Source: Luidia sarsii (Eukaryota; Echinodermata; Asteroidea; Paxillosida; Luidiidae). Taken from it: DNA of 64,000 nt. Positions within the stretch are counted from its first letter, which is position 1; every line of letters starts with the position of its first letter. Of this stretch, positions 31,361-43,513 are shown piece by piece. A model generated the notes under the pieces. It made no database searches. It saw only the letters and a list, made by a program, of their open reading frames with translations, and was not told where the DNA came from. The stretch is from positions 25,543,691 to 25,607,690 of the forward strand of contig OX465102.1 in the NCBI GenBank assembly GCA_949987565.1, in the 5' to 3' direction. Both the position numbers and the translations under genes were made by a program.

Positions 31361-33412
31361 TAATACCCTTTTCCCACTACAAACTGCTTAACCCCGAGAT
31401 TTGCCGCCCCGGGTTAAGCATTCTGTACCCCGGGGTTCGTTAACCCTGAGTTCTGTTCCCATTTGTCGCGTTAACCCGGAGTTTCGCGAAACCCGGGGCG
31501 AGCTTGCCCCGGGTTAACGATGTGCGATTTCCCACTACACCCCAACCCCGGTGTCCGTCACTGCCCGGACCGGAAATCCCACAGCGCGCTAGCTGGTCCC
31601 ACAATGCCTCGTACCGCCTTGTCGCCCAGCAACCACCCGTCGGCGCGCGCTGCCTGACTGGATACATGTGGGCTGTACTCGATTAACGGCATAATCCGCA
31701 CTCTCGTGTACATGTACACTGCATTGAAAATGGCGTCAGATATAAATATAATATAGATATAAAATTTCGGCAAATCCGGGGCATCAAGGCAATTTACCGA
31801 CTTTTTTTTATTAGTACCGATGCAAACACGCTGTAAGCACTTTAAAAAAAACTTTCAAAATAGGCGCTGAAGGCACTGAATCGTTGTTTTAGGTCTCCTA
31901 CTAATATATCATCGTTTCTGTGGGACCACAATGCCTGAAAAAGATTATTTTCCAACATAAAAATGACGTCTAAAATAGGTTTCAGTCAGCCACCAACACG
32001 TATTCTCACGGAACATGAACAGTACCATTCAGGTATGGCCGGGTGCTACTGCTATAATAAGCGGGACGACAAAAATATCTGACAATAGATCCTCACAAAA
32101 AAATCAAAATAAAAGGGATTCTAAAGAGCCTACATGTTTTGTAAAGATGGATTTTTAAGCAGCTAGGTCCAACCTAAACGAGCATATTATCGGAGCTTAT
32201 TATTGTATAAACGCGCACCCCTCTCATTCCTAATAGAATAGTCCATGATGTCAAGGTATCGCGATGTGGGTTCGGTGTTCCAAAACCTTCTCATCAGTTC
32301 TCGTCCAAAAAATTGAGAATAACTACGTTCGTAGGCCTACCTGAAAAAAAGAATAAAGTTTGCGACATTTTTGTGCTGTATCGTGAAGTAGTAGCTCGTT
32401 TTGCTGTTTAGCTTTCTCCTTTCGGGGCATGGTTACGACTTTGAAAAGGCACCCGCGAACACGCAAACCTTTGACAGCTCTTCGATTCTACTTTCGCACG
32501 CAACCCGACCACGTGCTGCATGCTGCGCAATCTATCTATCGTGCAACGCAAATCGCTCCCAACTACCGTTGGTACCCGTTGTTTGGTACAGCCAGCGATG
32601 TCCAAGATTCACTGGTACCCGCAGATTAAAAGTTTGTTGACATGAAACTGTCAGGATCGAACGCACTGTCCATGTACGTATCTGACATGGCCATGTAAGT
32701 ACTGTACATGTACATGTACAGTACATTGATCGTGTATGTGTACGTGTATACATGTACATGTACAGTAGATGCACATGTACTGTACATGTACATGTACACC
32801 CATCCACAGTCCATACAGTTGTGCACAGAATGCGCAATGTTTAGCTGACAGTGAAGCTTCCATGTGTGCTGCACACACACTGCACCGCAGTCGGAATATT
32901 ATTTCATGCGCGCTGCAGTGTGCTAAAAGGGCACGGCAATTTGTTGCCGTGAAAATCCTCCAAATTTAAGGGCACCGCGGCAATTGGTGAGGGCACGACG
33001 GCAACTGCCGTCGTTGACGTCGTGAATTTACTGCCCTCTTGTAAATGCCAGATGTGCGTTGCATGCGGATTTTCCCGCCACGTATCCCACCTCTGACCGT
33101 CCCATTACGTAACGCATCCGGTTTCTTAACCCTGAGAATGTCCACCGGACTCGTACCCCTGCGCGGTTTCCCACTACAACGCCAACCCCGGGGTTCGGCC
33201 GTTACCCCCGAGATTTCCATCCTTAACCCTGGTCGCGAGCAGGGTTAACGAACCCCGGGGTAACGGCCGATTTTTCGGTCTCAACCCGGGGCGGGAAAAT
33301 TGTAGTGGGAAACGTCCTGGCAACCATTTCCAACCCGGGGTATCTCGGGGGTAAGGCTTGCCGTTACCCCCGAGATAACCCGGAGATTGCGTAGTGGGAC
33401 TAAGGGGTATAA
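31361..33412. mobile_element. TAA-flanked non-autonomous element, copy A (2046 bp)
   Basis: Element 31364-33409 starts TACCCTTTTCCCACTACAAA and ends with the inverted type GTAGTGGGACTAAGGGGTA. TAA flanks it at 31361-31363 and 33410-33412, as expected for PIF/Harbinger elements. CCCACTAC/GTAGTGGGA recurs near 31530, 33168 and 33301, so terminal motifs repeat inside. A TACATG-rich palindromic block lies at 32695-32805. Small frames conserved with copy B (75 and 79 codons) show no transposase or Myb signature that I can recognise. Confidence 0.8.
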
Positions 33413-35586
33413 TACCCTTTTCCCACTACAAACTGCTTAACCCCGAGATTTGCCGCCCCGGGTTAAGCATTCTGTACCCCGGGGTTAGTTAACCCTGAGT
33501 TCTGTTCCCATTTGTCGCGTTAACCCGGAGTTCCGCGAAACCCGGGGCGAGCTTGCCCCGGGTTAACGATGTGCGATTTCCCACTACACCCCAACCCCGG
33601 TGTCCGTCACTGCCCGGACCGGAAATCCCACAGCGCGCTAGCTGGTCCCACAATGCCTCGTACCGCCTTGTCGCCCAGCAACCACCCGTCGGCGCGCGCT
33701 GCCTGACTGGATACATGTGGGCTGTACTCGATTAACGTACAGTACATGTACATGTACATTGTACATGTACATGTACTTTCGTTTGGGCATAATCCGCACT
33801 CTCGTGTACATGTACACTGCATTGAAAATGGCGTCAGATATAGATATAATATAGATATAAAATTTCGGCAAATTAAGGGCATCACGGCAATTTCTGCAAT
33901 TTTTGAAGGGCATCAAAGCAATCGCAAAAAAAATCCGGGGCATCAAGGCAATTTACCGACTTTTTTTATTAGTACCGATGCAAACACGCTGTAAGCACTT
34001 AAACAAAACTTTCAAAATAGGCGCTGAAGGCACCGAATCGTTGTTTTAGGTCTCCTACTAATATAATTATCATCGTTTCTGTGGGACCACAATGCCTGAA
34101 AAAGATTATTTTCCAACATAAAAATGACGTCTAAAATAGGTTTCAGTCAGCCACCAACACGTATTCTCACGGAACATGAACTGTACCATTCAGGTATGGC
34201 CGGGTGCTACTGCCATAGTAAGCGGGACGACAAAAATATCTGACAATAGATCCTCACAAAAAAATCAAAATAAAAGGGATTCTAAATAGCCTACATGTTT
34301 TGTAAAGATGGATTTTTAAGCAGCTAGGTCCAACCTAAACGAGCATATTATCGGAGCTTATTATTGTATAAAGTCGCACCCCTCGCATTCCTAATAGAAT
34401 AGTCCATGCTGTCAAGGTATCGCGATGTGGGTTCGGTGTTCCAAAACCTTCTCATCAGTTCTCGTCCAAAAAAATTAGAATAACTACGTTCGTAGGCCTA
34501 CCTGAAAAAAGGAATAAAGTTTGCGACATTTTTGTGCTGTATCGTGAAGTAGTAGCTCGTTTTGCTGTTTAGCTTTCTCCTTTCGGGGCATGGTTACGAC
34601 TTTGAAAAGGCACCCGCGAACACGCAAACCTTTGAAAGCTCTACGATTCTACTTTCGCACGCAACCCGACCACGTGCTGCATGCTGCGCAATCTATCTAT
34701 CGTGCAACGCAAATCGCTCCCAACTACCGTTGGTACCCGTTGTTTGGTACAGCCAGCGATGTCCAAGATTCACTGGTACCCGCAGATTAAAAGTTCGTTG
34801 ACATGAAACTGTCAGGATCGAACGCACTGTCCATGTACGTATCTGACATGGCCATGTAAGTACTGTACATGTACATGTACATTGATCGTGTATGTGTACG
34901 TGTACATGTACATGTACAGTAGATGCACATGTACTGTACTTGTACACACCCATCCACAGTCCATACAGTTGTGCACAGAATGCGCAATGTTTAGCTGACA
35001 GTGCGCACGGTACATGCAGTGAAGCTTCCATGTGTGCTGCACACTCACTGTATATGTACCGCAGTCGGAATATTATTTCATGCGCGCTGCAATGTGCTAT
35101 AAAAGGGCACGGCAATTTGTTGCCGTGAAAATCCTCCAAATTTAAGGGCACCGCGGCAATTGGTGAGGGCACGACGGCAACTGCCGTCGTTGCCGTCGTG
35201 AATTTACTGCCCTCTTGTAAATGCCAGATGTGCGTCGCATGCGGATTTTCCCGCCACGTATCCCACCTCTGACCGTCCCATTACGTAACGCATCCGGTGT
35301 CTTAACCCTGAGAATGTCCACCGGACTCGTACCCCGGCGCGGTTTCCCACTACAACGCCAACCCCGGGGTTCGGCCGTTACCCCCGAGATTTCCATCCTT
35401 AACCCTGGTCGCGAGCAGGGTTAACGAACCCCGGGGTAACGGCCGATTTTTCGGTCTCAACCCGGGGCGGGAAAAGTGTAGTGGGAAACGTCCTGGCAAC
35501 CATTTCCAACCCGGGGTATCTCGGGGGTAAGGCTTGCCGTTACCCCCGAGATAACCCGGAGATTTCGTAGTGGGAAAGGGGTATAA
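33410..35586. mobile_element. TAA-flanked non-autonomous element, copy B (2171 bp)
   Basis: Element 33413-35583 is nearly identical to copy A and in direct tandem with it; the two share one TAA (33410-33412). TAA also follows it at 35584-35586. It is about 125 bp longer, mainly through a TACATG block at 33738-33780 and an added repeat of the GGGCATCA-GGCAATTT motif at 33872-33940. The target preference and shared TAA suggest insertion of one copy at the end of the other, or tandem amplification. Confidence 0.8.
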
Positions 35587-35655
35587 TACTGGCGCCCCGC
35601 CCAATGAAAGACAGTTGACTGTATAATATGGGAAGGCCGATATCTAATGTTCGAA

Positions 35656-35690
35656 TAGTTCAGGTGGTTTCGGGTTCAAGTCCCGGTGCA
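35656..35690 (+). mobile_element. SINE head fragment with fused A and B boxes
   Basis: TAGTTCAGGTGG is followed after only 4 bases by GGGTTCAAGTCCC, so the middle of the tRNA-like head is deleted. Confidence 0.5.
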
Positions 35691-35965
35691 ATCATTTGTT
35701 TATGTTTGTGGATGTTTGAGAACATCGCCATGGTGAAAGCTTTGGTTTCAAGGAGGGCTTTCCCAACTTGACATATTTTCGCTCTGGATGTTTAGCAAGA
35801 CCTACTTTGCCTATAAATGAAAAGAAAAACGCAGGCAGGCCTGGCTGGATTGGGACCCGCGACTCCTGCTTTCTTGTAAAGGTGTCTGTACCCTTTGAAC
35901 ACGGAGATTATGGGGAGGAATTGTGCCTGTCTACTATATAGGGACTAGGGATTTTCAACTTGTGT

Positions 35966-36120
35966 GCTTCGGGTGATATACAAAAATGTTGCAAACTGCT
36001 TACTGACTAAAATTACCAGAATATAAATCTTAAAATTTAGTGGGCCTGACGTTTCGATCCTACCAGGACCTTTCTCAAAGGCAGAGTGACAAGGACAAAA
36101 CAGATACATGTACACGAAGG
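35966..36120. mobile_element. Penelope family-1 tail, tandem copy 1
   Basis: GTGATATACAAAAATGTTGC through GGGCCTGACGTTTCGATCC to GATACATGTACACGAAGG. Close to consensus, hairpin intact apart from TACC. Confidence 0.75.
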
Positions 36121-36240
36121 AAGAGACAAACACAGAACGTAGACTTACATACCAACGGACGGACAGACTTACATACACACGTAGACAGGTCAGCAAGGAG
36201 GATCACCACGAGGGGATACAGCAACATAAGAAAATGACTT

Positions 36241-36385
36241 AAGGTGATATACAAAAAGTTGCAAACTGCTTACTGACTAAAATTACCAAAATGTAAATCT
36301 TAAAATTTAGTGGGCCTGACGTTTCGATCAAAGGCAGAGTGACAAGGACAAAACAGATACATGTACACGAAGGAAATGACAGCAC
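36241..36385. mobile_element. Penelope family-1 tail, tandem copy 2, hairpin deleted
   Basis: Same orientation as copy 1. After GACGTTTCGATC it jumps directly to AAAGGCAGAGTG, losing the stem-loop (CTAGCAGGACC) and adjacent CTTTCTC. Confidence 0.75.
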
Positions 36386-36441
36386 TATCTTAACACCAAA
36401 CCCCGAATAGATCGGTTGCACCGGTTGCCATCTTTGGGACC

Positions 36442-36765
36442 TACACTGTAAAAACGGTGCTCACATCATGCACATGGATGAAGTATGTTGAGGCACATGG
36501 TGCACGATACATGCGCACGAGGTGATGCTCACTTTCACTCCATGTGCTTGAGGTACATGCAGTAAATAGGGAGATGTTCTTGTACATGAAGCACTTCATG
36601 CACCTCATCCGACTTTTGCTCAAGTGATTACAATGTCACATGTGCTTGAGCTACAGTATTTCATGTGCATGATGAAGTACAGTAGGTGCCTCAAGTGTTC
36701 TTGATTCTGGGACAAATATGTGCCATTGCAGAAGTGCATGAGGTGCAGTTCGTTTTTACAGTGTA
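36442..36765. mobile_element. 320-bp MITE with CACTGTAAAAAC ends
   Basis: Element 36444-36763 starts CACTGTAAAAACGG and ends GTTTTTACAGTG. TA flanks both ends. Inside, TCAAGCACATG and GCATGAGGTGCA motifs recur in both orientations. CACTG ends and a 2-bp duplication fit animal CACTA-like MITEs. Confidence 0.7.
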
Positions 36766-39067
36766 GTCTTTGTCCATCTTGGATAGGAAAGATTGTGCAC
36801 TCTTTGTTCCAGCATTGTCACTGAATTCTAATAACATTAGAAGGCCCCAAAAAGATGGCTGCCGATGCAAACGATCTACACTGCGTATAATAGGCAGAGA
36901 ACGCACGTGTCATCTTGAATTCTTGGCCCATGCACTGGCCGACGTCAGAAGGTTAAGCGTGAATCATTAATTTCAACGGCGGGGCCCGGCTTGCAGAATT
37001 CTGCCGATCAGGCACGAAATCACGGCCCGGATCATCTTCGTTCAAACAAGGTCGGAGATCGATCACCCCGCAGCTTTGTACAGGCCAAGCGAAGACCAAC
37101 CAGACCAGAGCCAGTTCGCCCTATCTCTAAATTGATATGTAATGGCAAGCATTGTCATGAGCAGGGATATAGGCTATCATGGGGGGGAGTTCTTGTGTGT
37201 GGACACAAGGCAAATTTGATCGGTATCGTATTGGGATATTGCCCGAGCTCGTATATCTCGCTGACAGTGATGAGAGAGATTTTCTTTCGATCTCCACTCT
37301 TGCATGTCGTGGTAAATCTTCTCATACTCGTACAGAAACGGTCAAGTCATGGAATGAATAATGGCCTATCGGGGCCAATACTGCTGTCGCTATCCCCTTA
37401 CATCTCTGCATGGATTCGATTTCACAAACTGTCCAAGATGAATTCCCAATTGCACATCTATCTCGATTTCGAGGTGGCGTGCGATGTTGCAGTGCAGGTA
37501 GCACCCCTTCAATAGTTCGCCACACCATTCGGAGCCCTGATTGCCTCGCCCTAAAGGCCGCCGCACGCGAGAGCTATCTGCTGAGCAAAACAACGTCTCT
37601 CGTGGCCGTTACCGGTAGCTCAGCACGTAGCTTCACCGTGTGCCCTGAACTTTGGGCGAGATTTCTGCCTCGAGAGGCCGTGAGACCAATATCTATCCTG
37701 TTTGATTGTGTTCGCCTCGCGTGGATGCAAACTCATCGTGTGCGGTGACTCGAGCTACATGTGCGTGCTGAGCACCTTTTTGTTTTGGAAACCATCACGT
37801 GAACAGAGCGTGTGCTTTTATTGGCCAGTTGTTATTATTTGTATGCTCAGCACGTAGACCAAGTCGCAATGTTGGAAGGACTTTCATTAGCTGGAACTGG
37901 ATGCTAAGGCTTTCCCCATATATATTGGATACATATTTTGTCCGTGTCTTTTCAATACATATTTTCTAGGATTTCGGCGCCTTAAATTTCTCTTCATTAC
38001 TGCAGTTGCCCGAAAGATTTTGAAATGGCTTTGGTTTAGAATTACTTCAACGTGTTATGTCTATGAATTTCGGAGTGCTTGCCCGGTTTTGGTAGTAACG
38101 TGAGTGCAGGTCATAAAACAGCCTGAAACAGTCTGAAGTAGCCTGGAGATTCATCAATGTAAGGAAACATTGCGTCTTAATATCCGACGTTCCTTCCCCC
38201 TCCCCCCAAGATTATCAACTCCTTCTGATTTTGATATCAATCCGCTGGCTTATACCACAGAATTAAGAAGTTCCTTTGGTGCTATAAGGGAAAAGTAACC
38301 GTACTAACCATTTCCCCTGCAAAGTAACCCGTGACTGTGAGTTCCCCCCCCCCCCGATCTCTCCACTTTTGTCAGTCAGCGCAGACAATTACCTGCCCCT
38401 CGAAGCAGTCGGTGTTGACACAAGCCTATAGCCTGCAGGCTGGAGTGGGCGGTTATATTTACCGTTCGTTTAGGGCGCTTCGGACCCCGCCGGGGTTTTC
38501 CTTCGTTGCCCGGCGCCGCCACCGATGCTTGAGGCGTGCAGCCACTTTGCTCTTTATTTTTTCTCACCCCTTCGCGTTGCAACTGATGAAGTACCCTCGA
38601 TTCTAGCCGGTTCCGCCTGAGCGTTTAACCATGGAGGTCTCCCCCTTCTTCCTCCATGGTTTAACCCCTCTCCCCCCTCCCTCCCCCCCTTTTTTTTGGG
38701 GGGGGGGGGCGGGAACAAGAGAAGCAATCTCTTCAGCTTCGTCCGATGTCCGATGCTTTACAACTTCTTGGTATCTGTATGTTATGACAGTCTGTGGCAG
38801 ATGATACCGGTGTCCGTGGTATCTTCTGTTATCTCCATTACTGTCGTCATCATCGATGCATGCTGTTGGTTTATCGCAATCCCCCCCGCCACTATTTCCC
38901 TGGCCCCATCATCAGAGCCTCCAGCCTGTCCTCCTTTGAGCATCCCTCTGCCGACCAACTCACGCCCTCCTAAACCCCTGGACATTCCCTTACTTCTATC
39001 CCATCTTCCCATTCCGTCTCCCCATTGGTCCCACTCCAGTCGTGGTTTGCCTATCCCCTTCGCCACC
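36766..39067. other. Unassigned DNA
   Basis: Frames up to 174 codons (36991-37515, plus) overlap others of similar length and show no domain. CTCCATGG-type inverted motifs occur near 38635-38655 and poly-C/poly-G runs at 38345-38355 and 38680-38710. No gene supported. Confidence 0.3.
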
Positions 39068-39600
39068 CCTGTCCTTGCCTGTCCCCCTTCTTATCCTCCT
39101 CCATCTTCTTCGCCTCCGTCTTTCTCGTCGTCATCCTCCCCTCAACCGCCTATTTTACCAAATTGCCCTCCTTCTTCTCCTGTTCTTTCTCCTCACCTCC
39201 TTCTTCCCTTATCCTCCTCCCCCACCTCCTCCACTCCCTCATCTCCCACCTTATCCTCTTCCTTCTTCTCTCCCACCTCATCCTCTTACTCCTTCTCTTC
39301 CATCTCCTCACCTCCCTCCTCCCCTTCCACCTTCTTCTCTCCCTCCTTCTATCCCACCTCCTTCTCTCCCTCCTTCTCTCCCTCCTCTTCCTCCTCACCT
39401 CCCACTTCTCATCACCCTCCTCCCCTCCTCTTCTCCTCCCCTTCTCCCACCCCCCTCCTCCCACCTCCCACCTCCCCTCCCCTCCTCTTCTCCCACCTCC
39501 TCTTCTCCCACCCCCTCTCCCCACTCTCTCTCCTCCTGTCCAACCTCCTCCTATTTACCCTCCACTTCCTCCTCCTCCCCATCAAACATTCAGGCTAACA
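39068..39600 (+). repeat. Polypyrimidine tract
   Basis: CT-rich with CCTCCT/CTTCTC units. Long Ser/Pro/Leu-rich frames, one running to 40512 in fusion with the GA tract, are compositional artefacts. Confidence 0.85.
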
Positions 39601-39916
39601 GTCCACTCCTTCAAGTCCACCTCCTCTCCCCCAGCCCACCTCTTTCCTCTCCCATCAATGCACTCGCCCTTCAACTCCAAATTCCTCAACGCTCCTCTCC
39701 TTCTTATTCCCTCCTTCCCTCCGCATCCTCCGTCACCACCTCTACCTTTGCTTCAAACACTCTCACCGATTGCTAACCCTCCTCCATCCTCATCCATCTT
39801 AGACACTACACATCCAAACAGCATACAGGCAAGCACTCCTTTTCCCCCTCCACCGTACTCAGATCGCAAATTGAGCGCGCCGTCCGATGACGTTTCAATG
39901 CCGCGTAGAAGTAGGG

Positions 39917-39994
39917 CGGGGGATAGAGAGAGAGAGAGAGAGAGAGGAGAGGGAGAGGGAGAGGGAGAGAGAGAGAGAGGGAGAGGGAGAGGGA

Positions 39995-40044
<50 letters not shown>

Positions 40045-40051
40045 GTAGAGG

Positions 40052-40083
<32 letters not shown>

Positions 40084-40092
40084 GGCGAGGGA

Positions 40093-40180
<88 letters not shown>

Positions 40181-40187
40181 GTAGAGG

Positions 40188-40239
<52 letters not shown>

Positions 40240-40244
40240 CGAGG

Positions 40245-40334
<90 letters not shown>
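39917..40334 (+). repeat. (GA)n purine tract
   Basis: Long pure GA stretches with GGAGAGGTAGAG breaks. It pairs with the pyrimidine tract at 39068-39600 in the opposite order to the 18.4/19.1-kb pair. Confidence 0.9.
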
Positions 40335-40336
<2 letters not shown>

Positions 40337-40986
40337 GTGACGACACTGAGCAAGCCGCTTTCAATTTGCGTTTGACGGCAGTGAACACCCCCGACCACTC
40401 GGTGTACAATTGCCCGTGGTGTCTCCTATACACGCTCAACACGACGCAACTGGTTCACGCAGACTCCCATCATCTGGTTTCCCGGCAGCCGACACACATG
40501 ATCATTGATTGAACCCTCAGCCGCCCATTCCCTCTGTCTATTAAGTTGTCCGGCGAGGAGATGTCAACCCCAGTTCCTCGTGAAAACACCGCGGACTCAT
40601 CACGGCCACAGCTCTCCGGGCCCCGGTCTCCAACGAGATTATGATTAATTCTCATCATCGACGCGCGAATGTCTGTTTAGAAAACAACCCCCTGACAGCT
40701 TCGATTGGCCGATTTGACATCATCTGTCTCCACGTCACAATTATACACGCGGCCTGGGCGAGAGACCTCCTCATTTGATTCCAATTAAAAGCGAGCCCAA
40801 GACCAGGGAGGCGAAACTCAGAAATGAGGTGTATTTATTTGTTCGTGTCCTGCCACGACTGACGAACATCCATGCCATGATTGAATTATGAGATTGTTCG
40901 CAAGCTGTCGGTCGTAAAGTTTGATGTTTTCCCTTCTCTCTCTTTCTGCTGTTGCTGCAACATTATCGTCAGAGGTCAGCGTTAAT
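40335..40986. other. Unassigned DNA
   Basis: No gene recognised. It lies just downstream (minus sense) of the exon-like frame at 40987. Confidence 0.35.
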
Positions 40987-41158
40987 TCAGTCCTTGTGAA
41001 GAAGGGAGTTTCCGTTTAGCTCGACTCCTGCTCTGACCCCTTCCGTGACCCTGTCTGTGGACGCCACCGACGTGATCTCCCCGCGTAATAGACCGTGTAA
41101 GTTGGCCTCGATAATGTACGTGTTACCTTGAGATTCCTGACTTCCGGGCTCCTCGAAT
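40987..41158 (-). CDS. Candidate 3'-terminal coding exon, unknown protein
   Basis: The minus strand carries an acceptor-like CTTTACCTCCCATTCGAG. It is followed by an open frame ending in TGA (40987-40989): EPGSQESQGNTYIIEANL, HGLLRGEITSVASTDRV, TEGVRAGVELNGNSLLHKD. Codon use is GC-biased at third positions, unlike the AT-rich flanks. No domain is recognised. Upstream, the frame continues open into AT-rich sequence (to 41295), so the exon start is inferred from the acceptor. Confidence 0.3.
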
Positions 41159-42886
41159 GGGAGGTAAAGCGTGGAGCGGCGAACGTTTTTGTTAAAATAT
41201 TTTGTAGCGCTTCGATTGAAGCAGTTTAAACTATTAGAATAGTCTTTTAGGAATAAAATATCAAAATACAATGTGTAAAGTACCTGATTTTGCACGTTTT
41301 ACAGACAATAATATTTATAATAAATTTCCGTTTTCACGTTTGTATTTTGATTTTTTTTTTTTTTTTACATGTACGGTATCCACATGTATGGTATCCACTA
41401 CAGTACAAGGCGCTTTTCTGGCCCGAATGCGAACCGCACCAATTTCGGCGCGATACAAGTATAGTAATGCTCACGTCGCGTACCACAGTCGGGCCGTATT
41501 CGCAATACTGTACTTACAACCGGAAGATGAAGGTCGGGTTCTATTTATTTGTTTCCTCTGCCGTATTCTCATGTTTTTGGTTTTTTTTTTGCTCATTCTT
41601 ATATTTTTGATATACTTAATCCATAAATCTTGGTTTTTAGTTGGAAAGAGACTTTCTTCATTATGTAATAATGCATTCAAAATTGGGCACGTGTTAATCT
41701 CCTATAGCAGGCGGCGCGGAGGTGCCCGGAAGTGTACGGTGACCTTTTCACCACGAGACTTACACGGTCTATATTCTTCAACTGGCAAATTCTGGCTTCC
41801 CTTATATACTTATATCAGTTGCAAGGCTGATCCGCCGGTCACTCTCGTCTCCACATGGGTCTTGGGCACCCATACCGACCTTTGTATCCGGGCCTTATGG
41901 AGACACTGCTTTGTTCTCGTGCACTACGGTATACAACCAGGTGAGAAACGATGTTTTAAAAATGCTCCCATTTCAACCACATTAACTTTCCTGTGTAGAA
42001 ATTTGGACCGTATGTCCCTTACACTTCAATTTGCGACTGGTTCTTACCCATCACAAGTTTCCCGCTTTTGTGTTATTTCCAAATGTCAGTTTCGTAGAAA
42101 CCTCGTGGAGACCAATAGATCTTTACAATTTCCCTGTGGAGACCTATTCAACCTATTGTCTTGGGTCTCCACAAAGCACTAGATTCTCGCCCACATGGGG
42201 AGCATTGGCACAGCGGAGGAGAGTTTCTCTCTGCCGCCACCAACGTGGGAAATTGTCCACGTTTCGGTTTCGTTCTCCATTCACTCCTGAATACAGAAAC
42301 TTGTTTGGGACCGGTATTGAAGCGCGCACCTAGACACCAATTCCCCAACACCTAGCCAGAATCACAACCGGTTTTTCACGCAAGTGAATTACAGGTCCGG
42401 AGACTGAGGTGCTTTTCCAAACCACGGCTGAGGCTTGGGATCGACTTTACTTCCGCAGTCGAAAGAACAATTTGGTGGCATTTTCATTAGCCTACAGCTG
42501 GAGCCATTTTGTTCCATAAATTACCGAACACATTGGCCCCAAAATGTAGTTTGATATGCTAATGGAAGAAATAAAGAGTGTCAGGGAGACCATGTTCAAG
42601 CCCCGTGCAAAACTGGAAGCACGAGAGGTGGTTTAAAAAGTGAGCATCGGAATCTTGCCGTCTAGCCTAGTAGCCAATAAGCTGCTGACGTCAGTTCGTT
42701 AACCCCTGAAAACAGAACCATGGGAACTAGATCAGGAAAATCCCAGCGAAAGTAACTCATAGATTTGCTTTTTCTTTCAGTCTCCCTCACTGTCTGTTTG
42801 CTCCGCCTCTTTCCGTATCTGTTTCCCGGTGTCTGTTCACAGGTCTTTGTCTATCTGTCTGCTTCTCTCTTCTTCTGTCTGTGAAT
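41159..42886. other. Unassigned DNA
   Basis: A 303-codon plus-strand frame (41271-42182) runs here, starting in poly-T-derived Phe residues. I see no domain and codon use is not convincing. CTCCACGTTTCGG-type sequence near 42255 resembles no known element. Confidence 0.3.
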
Positions 42887-42990
42887 AAACATGTTGCGAA
42901 CTACATGCTGACTAAAATTACCAAAACACAAATCCCCCGAAAAAAGACAAGAGAGTGGGCCTTGCGTTTCGATCCTAGCAGGGCTTTTAA
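42887..42990. mobile_element. Penelope family-1 tail
   Basis: CATGTTGCGAACTACATGCTG, then GGGCCTTGCGTTTCGATCC and TAGCAGGGCTTTTAAGGC. Moderately diverged. Confidence 0.65.
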
Positions 42991-43120
42991 GGCACCCTAC
43001 CTTTTCTTCTAGATTGTCTTCAGTCTGTGATGAGCTTCTTTAACTGGCAAGAACGTAATCCCCTTGGTACACCCATTTTACACTGCACAGCGTTCAAACA
43101 ACACTTCTCGCATATTATTC

Positions 43121-43513
43121 TTAAAGGCCCTATACATTGTACAACATTGGTAACAAATTTGTCACAGCTTGTGTGTTAAACCTTGTGTGTTAAACCATTT
43201 TTTTTTAGCTCAAATGGTAATCCGAGAAAGTAGAAAAATGTAAAAAATAATAATAATAATTAAAAAAAAAAGTCACGGTATACGTACCAGCCTGTAATGT
43301 AAAAAAGTAGATTATTTCTCGCGATCCCGAGTATTAAACTATTTCATATTTGTCGATGTTTGAGTGAAGATTTCTCGAAAAGTACAGCATCCCAGACCGT
43401 AAGATTTCAACATGGGGATTATGTCATGGCCATCTACAAACTGTGTAAATACATGTAAGACGGAAATATGTGGATATTTTTCCAATCTTCCCGATGTTGC
43501 ATTGGGCCTTTAA
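43121..43513. mobile_element. 385-bp MITE with TTAA target duplication
   Basis: Element 43125-43509 is flanked by TTAA at 43121-43124 and 43510-43513. It aligns with 7491-7835 (CACAGCTTGTGTGTTAAACC, AGATTTCAACATG, CCATCTACAAACTGTGTAAAT). Confidence 0.75.

Noticed and set aside
31440..34801. Small frames conserved in both 2-kb elements (75 and 79 codons) as element proteins
   Set aside because: The two copies are near identical in all sequence, so conservation carries no coding signal; no transposase or Myb motif seen.
39025..40512. 495-codon plus-strand frame
   Set aside because: It fuses a CT-rich Ser/Pro stretch with an Arg/Glu stretch from (GA)n; low-complexity composition explains the length.
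41271..42182. 303-codon plus-strand frame
   Set aside because: It starts in poly-T-derived Phe codons and shows no domain; codon use is not convincing. A donor-like CAG|GTGAGA near 41941 is not enough to call a gene.
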